Assembly (NCBI GenBank): GCA_028346125.1 | Contig: JAOMEV010000027.1 | Span: 1 to 38,175, forward strand | Length of the DNA: 38,175 bases | Origin: Bacteriovoracales bacterium | GTDB lineage: Bacteria; Bdellovibrionota; Bacteriovoracia; Bacteriovoracales; Bacteriovoracaceae | Direction: 5' to 3' | Shown: positions 23,863-31,201 of the stretch, piece by piece | Numbering within the stretch: the stretch's first letter is position 1 | Layout: each line of letters starts with the position of its first letter | Program-made: the position numbers and the translations under genes | Notes under the pieces: generated by a model | Database searches by the model: none | Told to the model about the DNA's origin: nothing | What the model saw: the letters and a program-made list of their open reading frames with translations, nothing else

Positions 23863-23880
23863 ATAAATAATATTATTTAT
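23863..23880. promoter_or_regulatory. 18-bp perfect palindrome before the Trp-rich gene
   Basis: ATAAATAATATTATTTAT is fully self-complementary and lies within 15-30 bases upstream of the start codon. AT-only palindromes arise by chance in AT-rich DNA, but 18 bp without mismatch is notable. A candidate operator for this gene. Confidence 0.45.
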
Positions 23881-23929
23881 TTCATGATATATAAAAATCA
23901 TTATAAAAATAGGTGGAAAATTTAAGAAC

Positions 23930-24394
23930 TTATTTTACATCAAAAAGAAAGTTAACAGTTTTGCTGTAACACTTTCCTGCATTTTGACCAAGGTCTTTCA
24001 ATTTTTCAGCAGAGGAAGGATTTTTACTTCCGTAGGTAGAAAACCTTATAAACATATCGAAAAATATTGGATCATCGTGGTCCTCACTTTGAAAAACTTC
24101 CAAATCGAGATCAAAAGCATTATAGACCCACGTGTTTGCCGCCCCAAAATCAGGTGCTCTAAGAGTTCTTAGTCTCTTAATAATTCCATCGGCCTTGTCC
24201 TTTGGTAGTATCTTATCTGCTTTAACACAAATATTATAATCGACCTTATTATCACCTTGGACAATATGAAGTTTATAGACATCTGTATAACCTGAATCTG
24301 TAAACCCTTCGATAAAGGAATCAACTAGGGAGATGGCCATTTGGTCCTCAACACCATCGCTATCTCTCCATAAAAACTTTATTTCTGGTTTCAC
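23930..24394 (-). CDS. Hypothetical protein, 154 residues (GTG start)
   Basis: GTG at 24394 is preceded by AAGGAAGG (7-base spacing), a strong RBS. The acidic, soluble protein has no signal peptide or membrane segment. It has a repeating strand/helix look (IKFLWRDSDGVEDQMAISLVD, VYKLHIVQGDNKVDYNICV, FDLDLEVFQSEDHDDP) with a few conserved-looking aromatic residues. Its promoter is at 24446-24474. It lies 80 bases from the Trp-rich gene in the same direction, possibly but not clearly in one transcript. Family not recognised. Confidence 0.75.
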   Translation of the reverse strand: MKPEIKFLWRDSDGVEDQMAISLVDSFIEGFTDSGYTDVYKLHIVQGDNKVDYNICVKADKILPKDKADGIIKRLRTLRAPDFGAANTWVYNAFDLDLEVFQSEDHDDPIFFDMFIRFSTYGSKNPSSAEKLKDLGQNAGKCYSKTVNFLFDVK

Positions 24395-24711
24395 TGAAAT
24401 ACCTTCCTTTTTTATCTAGGACAAATTTCATGCCTTCGTCCCTTTATTTTAAAAAAAAACCAAACAAAATTCAAAGTCACTCTACTTTTGCCGATATAAA
24501 AATTTTATTTTTTCCTTATCTCCGACAATTATGCCCGTGTTTAAATAACGCTAAGTCCAAAGAGCCTTTAAACTACCCACTACTCAGCGCTCCATAAATG
24601 CTTTTTCCTAGACCATAAGAAGGTTATAAGAAGACTCGACCTTTAAAAAATGGAAATATGGCAACAATTTGGCTAGTATGACCTTTTTAAAATTCGTAAG
24701 GGATCTTTAAA
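24395..24711. other. 317-base intergenic region upstream of metG
   Basis: It holds the minus-strand promoter at 24446-24474 and, near metG, a weak TGGAAA (24651-24656)-17-TAGTAT (24674-24679). No small gene with a ribosome binding site is visible on either strand, and no tRNA-like, T-box-like or riboswitch-like fold is evident by eye. The AAGGGA before the metG ATG is the only clear RBS. Confidence 0.5.
24446..24474 (-). promoter_or_regulatory. Promoter of the 23930-24394 gene
   Basis: Minus-strand TTGAAT (24469-24474), 17-base spacer, TAAAAT (24446-24451); five of six bases match at -10. The transcript would start about 45 bases before the GTG. Confidence 0.6.
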
Positions 24712-26634
24712 ATGAGTGATGAAGAATTAAGAGGCCTCCAAGAGGATATTGCAAAAGTTATGGGCAGAGTGAAAAAGCCGAAAAAGGCCGTTGTTACTGC
24801 TGGGATGCCCTATGCCAATGGCCCTCTCCATATTGGCCATTTAGCAGGCGCCCACGTTCCAGCGGACATTTACTCGAGATGGCTAAAAATGCTTGTTGGT
24901 CCGGAAAAAGTACTTTTTGTCTGCGGAACTGACGACCATGGTTCTACCTCTGAGGTCGCCGCTAAAAAGCAAAATATTTCAACAAAGAGCTTTATCGAAG
25001 AAGTCCACTCCAAACAAGAAAAAACACTTAAGAACTATTCCATTGACCTCGATATTTATACGGGGACTTCAAGAGAGGAAAACTTCGAAGGACATAAAAC
25101 CTATTGCCAAGACTTTCTTAGAAAGCTTTACGAGAATAACTTTCTAACCAAAAAAACAACAGAGCAGTGGTACGATCCAGAAATAAATATGTTTCTCCCA
25201 GACCGTTATGTTTATGGAGGTTGTCCTAAATGCGAAAATGAAAAGGCCTACAGCGAAGAATGCGATGTTTGCGGTGCCCACTACACGGCCAAAGAACTTA
25301 AAAACCCCAAGAGTACGGTTAGTGATGGAGCCCCAATTCTTAAAGATACGGACCACTGGTGGCTTGATATGTGGAGGGTCAGTGACCAACTCAAAGAGTG
25401 GATTGATGGCAAGAAAAAAACTTGGCGAAAAAATGTCTACCTTGAAACAATTAACACAGTTCTACCTTCAATCGTTTTTTCTAATAAAGATGAAGAAGTT
25501 TTTAAGGGACTCAGAGAAGAACTTCCCAAACATAAAAGTCGATATGCTCCCGGGAAAAAGATCGTCGTTCAATTTGATAATCTAGCAGACCTTGAAAAAG
25601 GAAAGTCCCTTCTCTTGGACAAAGACATCAAATCTGAACTTCTCGATGGATGGGCCCACCGGTCTATCACTCGAGATGTGTCATGGGGAGTTCCTGTTCC
25701 CCAAGATAAAGACAAAGGTATGGAGAATAAATCTCTTTACGTTTGGCCTGAGTCTCTAATTGCACCAATATGCTTTACACAAGCTGCCTTAAAGAAAAAG
25801 GGCCTAGATCCGGAGCTTTATAAAGAGTACTGGACAGACCCAGAATCCAATGTCTATCAATTTTTAGGTCAGGATAATATTTACTTTTATACTCTCATGC
25901 AAGGAGCAATGTGGTTTGGCATTCAGGAAGACCCTTACAGAATGCCTCAAAAAGGAGAGCTTCAACTCACCGATATTTTCAGTAATTATCATCTCCAAAT
26001 CGATGGACAAAAGATGAGTAAATCCAAGGGGAACTTTTACACAGGGGATCAGCTGCTTGAAGAGATGGGATACACTTCAGATCAGATTCGTTACTTCCTT
26101 GCACTTTTAAGTTTACCTGAAAAAAACTCAAACTTTGACTTTGAAACCTTCAAAAAAAGAAACCACTTTTTAGCTGGACCTTTGAATGCTTCTTTTGAAA
26201 AACCAATTTCGGCGGTTCATTCAAAGTTTAGTGGTAAGATTCCAACGGGAAAGCTTATCGGAAAAACAAGAAAAGAAACATATAAAATAGTCCAAAATTA
26301 TATCCGCATGATGGAAAAGGCTGACTATCCAAAAATACTTTTTGCTATAGAAAATTATGCACGGATTATTAATAGTCTTTTTACTCAATATAAGCCCCAT
26401 GATGACAGGTTTGACCTAGAGCAAAGAAAAGACGCCCTTTATTCTTGTTTTTTTATTTTGAAAAACATCATGATCATGCTTTCACCTTTTGTTCCGGAAA
26501 CAATGGAAAAACTTCGAAAATCTCTTAACCTAGGGCCTGAAGTTTTAAGTGTAAGTGAACTTGGCCAACCAATGCCTGAGAATCACTCCATTGGAGAAAA
26601 AAGTGAGTACTTCCCACCTTCAGATGAAAGCTAA
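24712..26634 (+). CDS. metG: Methionyl-tRNA synthetase
   Basis: 640 residues. HIGH at 40-43 (GPLHIGHLAG), KMSKS at 434-438 (QKMSKSKG), and one zinc knuckle with C171, C174, C184, C187 identify the class I MetRS, which charges tRNA-Met in the cytoplasm. The MetRS-specific VTAGMPYANG and TDDHG motifs are present. A stretch of about 65 extra residues (about 247-310) lies between WRKNV and the WAHRSITRDVSWGVPVP block where E. coli-type enzymes pass directly. It lacks the C-terminal EMAP/Trbp111 tRNA-binding domain of longer MetRS enzymes. AAGGGA is 7 bases before the ATG. A hairpin overlaps the stop codon. Confidence 0.97.
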   Translation: MSDEELRGLQEDIAKVMGRVKKPKKAVVTAGMPYANGPLHIGHLAGAHVPADIYSRWLKMLVGPEKVLFVCGTDDHGSTSEVAAKKQNISTKSFIEEVHSKQEKTLKNYSIDLDIYTGTSREENFEGHKTYCQDFLRKLYENNFLTKKTTEQWYDPEINMFLPDRYVYGGCPKCENEKAYSEECDVCGAHYTAKELKNPKSTVSDGAPILKDTDHWWLDMWRVSDQLKEWIDGKKKTWRKNVYLETINTVLPSIVFSNKDEEVFKGLREELPKHKSRYAPGKKIVVQFDNLADLEKGKSLLLDKDIKSELLDGWAHRSITRDVSWGVPVPQDKDKGMENKSLYVWPESLIAPICFTQAALKKKGLDPELYKEYWTDPESNVYQFLGQDNIYFYTLMQGAMWFGIQEDPYRMPQKGELQLTDIFSNYHLQIDGQKMSKSKGNFYTGDQLLEEMGYTSDQIRYFLALLSLPEKNSNFDFETFKKRNHFLAGPLNASFEKPISAVHSKFSGKIPTGKLIGKTRKETYKIVQNYIRMMEKADYPKILFAIENYARIINSLFTQYKPHDDRFDLEQRKDALYSCFFILKNIMIMLSPFVPETMEKLRKSLNLGPEVLSVSELGQPMPENHSIGEKSEYFPPSDES

Positions 26635-26654
26635 AGGCCCAAAGGGCCCTTAGC
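26630..26654 (+). terminator. Hairpin at the end of metG
   Basis: GCTAAAGGCCC-AAA-GGGCCCTTAGC, an 11-bp stem with one mismatch and a 3-base loop, spans the metG stop codon. The downstream T-run is not adjacent, so it may end transcription only weakly. It is convergent with the gene at 26666. Confidence 0.45.
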
Positions 26655-26665
26655 AAAAAGTAAAA

Positions 26666-27307
26666 TTAATTTTTGAGATCAAATCCCATCTTAATATCAT
26701 AATTCCTTACTTTCCCTGTGATATTCATTTTAATCACTCCAAGAGCGGGAAGAGTCGGATGAATTATTCCTTCAGCTTCAAGGTTTTCAACGTCATCTGC
26801 AAAGCTGTCACTTTCATTAAGGATTCCCATTTCCACGGCCTTAATTGCAATAAGCTCTTTTAAGATATTGGCCTGACTTGTTTGAATGTCGAAGATCCTA
26901 ATAACGGGACAATTATTATAAATTTCACCATTATGAGCAACTCTCTCTTTTATTCCTTTAAATTTGATTTTAAGGTTTGATGTTTGGATATCCCCTCTTC
27001 TTACTTGCTGCCAGAAGGAATCTCCGAAGTAATTTTTTGGAACCATAAGATTTATCGTTCCTCCTCTTTCACCATAGAAGCTCACTTTAATTTTAAACTT
27101 ATAATCAATTTGGTATTCTTCGCCAAACTCTGTGTCAATAAGATCCTTGACCTCAAAAAACCCATGGCCCTTATTAATCATGCTCGTCGTTCTTGCTCTA
27201 TCCTTAATTAAAATCATGTCACTTCTTTCACCAATAGGGTCATCGTTTGTGTAACCAAGTTGGAGTCCACTCAAAAGAAAAGAAAAAACTAATAACCATT
27301 TTGTCAT
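26666..27307 (-). CDS. Secreted hypothetical protein
   Basis: 213 residues with a signal peptide (MTKWLLVFSFLLSGLQLGYT, cut near DD). The mature part has strands (YKFKIKVSFYGERGGTINLMV) and no known motif. A single Cys in NNCPVIRIFD argues against disulfides. GAGAGGT is 6 bases before the ATG. It is the last gene of the 26666-33379 minus-strand run, but the 56-base gap to the UbiB-like gene is wider than the other gaps, so it could also have its own promoter. Confidence 0.78.
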   Translation of the reverse strand: MTKWLLVFSFLLSGLQLGYTNDDPIGERSDMILIKDRARTTSMINKGHGFFEVKDLIDTEFGEEYQIDYKFKIKVSFYGERGGTINLMVPKNYFGDSFWQQVRRGDIQTSNLKIKFKGIKERVAHNGEIYNNCPVIRIFDIQTSQANILKELIAIKAVEMGILNESDSFADDVENLEAEGIIHPTLPALGVIKMNITGKVRNYDIKMGFDLKN

Positions 27308-27363
27308 TTTGTACCTCTCATAAAGAATTTAGGTTAAAGGTTATAAAGCACTAAGGGGAGTTG

Positions 27364-28677
27364 TCAAACTACTGTTTTTTTTCGGTTTTCAATATCAAGT
27401 GGCCCTCGGTATTTTTTCATACTATCCACCCAATTCACATGTGAATTCCATTTTTTAAGTTTAAAAAATAGTCCCAACGTTGAACGGTCAAGAAGGACAA
27501 ACTCCTCTCTTGGAAACTTTCTTTTGGCCAAATCAATACTCTTAATAAAGTTCTTAACTGTATGAAAGGGATTGACTTCGTTGAGAGGATAGCGACCTTT
27601 GAAAGTATAAGGTTTGTAGGTTTCAATGATGAGCTCAAAATGCCTTTCAAATAAGTCGTGAGGATCTTCCTCTAAAAAAATACCTAGATCAACAATGGAC
27701 TTACGATAAAGAGCAAAGTCATTCTCCTCAACCGCCAGCAATATGGCAGCATAGGTCCTTATAAACTCATGGGGAAATTCCCGAGTCGAACCAAAATCCA
27801 TCAATTTAACTTCATTAGGAGAAAAGAGATAATTACCATTTTGAGGATCTGAATGAATCTTCTTTCTTTCAAAAAGAGTATACATATAATTATCAAAAAG
27901 CACTTGCCCTAACTTATCTCGTTGTTCTTGGGAATACTCTAAACTTTTTTCAAAGGAATCACCGTCAAAGAATTCCATCGTCAATACTTTTTTGGTCGAA
28001 AACTCATCGTAAACCTTGGGCACTTTGATTTCGGAGCACTCTTCTTTGAGTATCTCCCTAAAGGCCTCTATTTCCTTCTTTTCCCTTTCATAATCACACT
28101 CCATAAGGAGGGAACGTTTCATTTCTTTTACCAAGCTTGTGACATCAACCACTCCAGGAAAAACCAACCCAATAAATTTTTTAATTTGATCGAGGTTTTC
28201 AAAGTCATTTTCCGTGGCCTTAAGAATATTGGGATACTGGACTTTAACAGCAACAGGTTCACCTGTTGGCAAGACGGCCTTATGAACCTGACCAATCGAA
28301 GCCGCCGCAATGGGTGTTCTATCAAATGATTTAAAAAGCCCCTCTGGTATTTTTCCGAAATTCTCCAAAAAGACCCTGTCCAAATCAGAACGTGGCATCG
28401 GAGGAGCATCCTTTTGAAGTTCCTTAAAAAGGGATGTCACTTCCGGGGGTAAAATCATATCTTCCGTAATAGAAAGCATCTGACCCATTTTCATAAGGGC
28501 GCCTTTAAGCTCTCCCATGGAGTTAATAATATCTTTGGCAACCGAGGCCTTGACGCTAAGATGATTCGCCTTGGTAAGCGTTTTTTTTACTAAATACTTA
28601 CTCGTTGCTTTGGCAAGAGTCGTCCCCATTTTCGTTAAACGCTGAAGTTTAGAAGTTTTGATTTTTTTCCCAGTCAT
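27364..28677 (-). CDS. ABC1/UbiB (AarF) family kinase-like protein
   Basis: 437 residues of the atypical protein-kinase-like fold used by UbiB/COQ8. Motifs are complete: KxGQ at 63-66 (KMGQM), the alanine-rich loop AAASIGQVH (124-132) that replaces the P-loop, VAVKVQYP with Lys145, catalytic HSDPQNGN at 275-282 and DFG at 294-296. The family supports ubiquinone or lipid metabolism, probably as ATPases. It lacks the C-terminal membrane helices of E. coli UbiB, and no ubiquinone gene is adjacent, so UbiB proper is not claimed. It starts 2 bases after SohB, with AAGGA 13 bases before the ATG, and the pair is translationally linked. Confidence 0.9.
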   Translation of the reverse strand: MTGKKIKTSKLQRLTKMGTTLAKATSKYLVKKTLTKANHLSVKASVAKDIINSMGELKGALMKMGQMLSITEDMILPPEVTSLFKELQKDAPPMPRSDLDRVFLENFGKIPEGLFKSFDRTPIAAASIGQVHKAVLPTGEPVAVKVQYPNILKATENDFENLDQIKKFIGLVFPGVVDVTSLVKEMKRSLLMECDYEREKKEIEAFREILKEECSEIKVPKVYDEFSTKKVLTMEFFDGDSFEKSLEYSQEQRDKLGQVLFDNYMYTLFERKKIHSDPQNGNYLFSPNEVKLMDFGSTREFPHEFIRTYAAILLAVEENDFALYRKSIVDLGIFLEEDPHDLFERHFELIIETYKPYTFKGRYPLNEVNPFHTVKNFIKSIDLAKRKFPREEFVLLDRSTLGLFFKLKKWNSHVNWVDSMKKYRGPLDIENRKKTVV

Positions 28678-28679
28678 AA

Positions 28680-29678
28680 CTAAAAAATGGTCCTTGAAAA
28701 AAAAATATCCTTAACCTTCGCACCTAGTTTTTCAGAAAGCTTTTTACCTAGGCCTTTGGCCTCTTCTTTAAAGTTTAATTCATAAATATCATGAGTCTCA
28801 AATCGGTCAATTAAATAATCATCACTTGTTTGTATTTCATCAATCAATTGAAGATCTAAGGCCTGTGTTCCATACCAATGCTCTCCAGTGGCCACTTTAG
28901 AGATATCCACTTGCGGCCTTGCCTCACTTACAAACTTTTTAAAAAGCTCATGTGTAGAATTTACCTCTTCCTGAAACTTTTCTCTTCCCTTCTCATTATT
29001 TTCACCGAACATCGTAAGAGTTCTTTTAAACTCTCCTCCAGTAATTTGTTCAAAATCTATATTATTTTTTTTCAACAACCGGTTAAAATTTGGAATTTGC
29101 GCCAAAACACCAATCGATCCCAAAATCGCAAAAGGTGCTGCCACTATCTTATTGGCCTGACAGGCCATCATATAACCGCCACTCGCCGCGACCTTATCAA
29201 CTGAAGCAGTCAAAGAAATTTTTCTGTCACGGATTCTTTTGAGCTGACTGGCCGCAAGCCCATACCCTGGGACAATTCCTCCCGGACTTTCAAGCTTGAC
29301 AAAAACCTCATCGCCTTCTTTCGCTACAGATAAGAGTGCTGTAACCTCTTCTCTTAAAGAGCTCGCTGCCTGCGCCCTTATATCTCCATCAAAGTTAAGG
29401 ACATAGAGACGGGGCTTCACTTCTTTTTTTTCTTTTTTAATTTTTTCTTTGGCCTCTTTACTGACTTCTTTTAACTCTTCTTTTGAAAACACCTCCAATT
29501 GAAGGCCCTGTTTTATTTTTTGAAAATGGTCTCCCAAATTCTTAAGCTCGATTGTTCCTGGAGGACTTCTCTTCTTTTTTGCTATAATGGCAAGCCCGAT
29601 AGCAACGAACAAAATTCCTAAAACAACAGTGCCAACTTTGGCAAAAAATAAAAAATAACTAACCCAAACTTCAGACAT
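28680..29678 (-). CDS. sohB: SohB-type inner-membrane signal-peptide-peptidase-like protease
   Basis: 332 residues from the ATG at 29678 (a GTG at 29684 has too short a spacing from AAAGG). One N-terminal membrane helix (FLFFAKVGTVVLGILFVAIGLAII) precedes a charged linker and a ClpP/SppA-like domain: LESPGGIVPG (substrate groove), nucleophile S166 in VAASGGYMMA and the base K218 in GGEFKRTLT, a Ser-Lys dyad. The following GAKGLGK and IGVLAQIPNF match SohB of enterobacteria. It would cleave membrane peptides and misfolded or signal peptides at the periplasmic face. It precedes the UbiB-like gene and follows a YdcF-like gene, all within short spacers. Confidence 0.9.
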   Translation of the reverse strand: MSEVWVSYFLFFAKVGTVVLGILFVAIGLAIIAKKKRSPPGTIELKNLGDHFQKIKQGLQLEVFSKEELKEVSKEAKEKIKKEKKEVKPRLYVLNFDGDIRAQAASSLREEVTALLSVAKEGDEVFVKLESPGGIVPGYGLAASQLKRIRDRKISLTASVDKVAASGGYMMACQANKIVAAPFAILGSIGVLAQIPNFNRLLKKNNIDFEQITGGEFKRTLTMFGENNEKGREKFQEEVNSTHELFKKFVSEARPQVDISKVATGEHWYGTQALDLQLIDEIQTSDDYLIDRFETHDIYELNFKEEAKGLGKKLSEKLGAKVKDIFFSRTIF

Positions 29679-29694
29679 TTTCACGAACCTTTAT

Positions 29695-30291
29695 TTAATA
29701 ATGAACCAAATAATAAACCCACTTAAGATACTCCTTATAAACTGACAAAAAAGAGGCCTCACTTTTCCACCATTTCTTAGGCATGGGGGTTGGCGAAGAT
29801 TTTATGTCAAGGCCATATGTATTCATTTTTTCAAAAATCCATTTGGCCCTACTTGAATGATACCAACTTGTAACCAAAAGCACTTCCCTCACCTTAGGGT
29901 ATCTTTTAGTCACTTCCTTTAGAAGAACTTTCGCTTCCTCAAAAGTACTCGTATTTCTTGTCTCACTTAAGAAAAGGCGATCTTTATCCGGTACATTAAA
30001 ATGACCTAATAGGCGATCTGCCATTACTCCACTGCGTAAACTTAGGCCTAATTTTTGGGTCTCACCTTGCTCAGTTTCAGCAAAAAGTATTTTTCCAACC
30101 TTTCCCTCTTTATGGAGGCTTGCAGCATAAAAAGCCCTGCTATAACCTCCCCCCATTAAAAGAATCGTCACGGGAGCCTTTTTTTCAACCTTATCCCTCT
30201 TAACAAGAATTTTCCCCGACCAATGGAGAATATTATCTTTATTAAAGAAAAGGACAACTAACAAAAGCATGAAAGCTAAAACTTTTTTCAA
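29695..30291 (-). CDS. YdcF/SanA/ElyC-like (DUF218) membrane protein
   Basis: 198 residues from a TTG at 30291 with AAAGG 5 bases before it; a longer TTG frame to 30372 would overlap the upstream gene by 50 bases. One N-terminal helix (KKVLAFMLLLVVLFFN) anchors it, then a DUF218 domain: ILLMGGGYSRAFYAA, FLSETRNTSTFEEAKVLL and VLLVTSWYHSSRA. The family includes SanA and ElyC, which affect envelope integrity and peptidoglycan or enterobacterial common antigen lipids, and binds nucleotide or sugar-lipid. It sits between a periplasmic binding protein and SohB, so an envelope role is likely. Confidence 0.82.
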   Translation of the reverse strand: MKKVLAFMLLLVVLFFNKDNILHWSGKILVKRDKVEKKAPVTILLMGGGYSRAFYAASLHKEGKVGKILFAETEQGETQKLGLSLRSGVMADRLLGHFNVPDKDRLFLSETRNTSTFEEAKVLLKEVTKRYPKVREVLLVTSWYHSSRAKWIFEKMNTYGLDIKSSPTPMPKKWWKSEASFLSVYKEYLKWVYYLVHY

Positions 30292-30322
30292 AAAAACCTT
30301 TCCCTTACCAAAAACAGCAAGG

Positions 30323-31186
30323 TTACCACTCTCCACATTTAACTTTCTTGTAAGGACATTTGCCCCTAGCAAAAGAACTTTTCTCCCTCAAAGTATCTTC
30401 AACCTTGAGATTAAACTCTTTGAGAAGAATATTTTTCAAGTTAGAATCTTCCTTTTTTACTACCTCAAGGGCCTTTTGATAAGCTGAAACGGTTCGATCC
30501 GAAACTGATTTATTAACTGCATACCAAAGCTCCACTTCACCCAGACTGTAGACGATTTCAAAATCATCGACCTTTATGCCCACAGCTTTCATTTTGTAGT
30601 AGGAGGTAAGGGCACCGTAAGCGAAAAACTTCAACCTCTTTTGCTTGACCATACGAAAGGCAAGTTCCAATTTATTGACTTCTCTTATCTTAGACTTAAT
30701 GACGCCTAGCCCACTCACCAAGTCAACGGCGATATCTCCCCTTACACTTACAATACCGCTTCTACGAATCTCATTCACCATACCTTTTTTGCTTAACTTT
30801 TTACTACCCTTAAGGGCAAAAATGGCATTTACATTCTTTGCAATTGGGCCAAACCACTTAAATTTTTGTTCTCTTTCTTCAGTCCTTGTTGTTGAAAAGA
30901 CCACGTTCTTCTGTCCCCGCCTTTGGGCCTTCATAAAGGCCCTTTTCCAAGGAACCAAACGGTAATCCTTCCTCAGCATTCTTCTTCCAAGCTGGCCTTT
31001 ATTGTTAAGACGTTTATGGACTGACTCCAAAATTTCCACAGAAATACCTGAGGGCGTCTTTTTATCCTTTCCCCTAAAATTGAAAGGTGGATATTCTTCT
31101 GTGTACCATTTCAAGCTCTCTAGGGAAAATGCCTTAAAATTTAATAAGAAAAAAATTACAAAAATTCTTATAAAAAATTTTGCCAT
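30323..31186 (-). CDS. Periplasmic family-3 extracellular solute-binding protein
   Basis: 287 residues. Signal peptide (FFIRIFVIFFLLNFKAFS), then a type-II periplasmic binding fold: LKWYTEEYPPFNFRGKD, GISVEILESVHKRL, VPWKRAFMKAQRRG and FSTTRTEEREQKFKWFGPIAKN are typical of SBP_bac_3 proteins that bind amino acids or act as receptors without a transporter. No ABC permease or ATPase gene is near, so it may serve a sensor or orphan role. Good RBS (GGAGAGAG). The mature protein is unusually basic. It follows the molybdopterin oxidoreductase after 15 bases. Confidence 0.85.
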   Translation of the reverse strand: MAKFFIRIFVIFFLLNFKAFSLESLKWYTEEYPPFNFRGKDKKTPSGISVEILESVHKRLNNKGQLGRRMLRKDYRLVPWKRAFMKAQRRGQKNVVFSTTRTEEREQKFKWFGPIAKNVNAIFALKGSKKLSKKGMVNEIRRSGIVSVRGDIAVDLVSGLGVIKSKIREVNKLELAFRMVKQKRLKFFAYGALTSYYKMKAVGIKVDDFEIVYSLGEVELWYAVNKSVSDRTVSAYQKALEVVKKEDSNLKNILLKEFNLKVEDTLREKSSFARGKCPYKKVKCGEW

Positions 31187-31201
31187 TCTCTCTCCTTTCT
31201 C

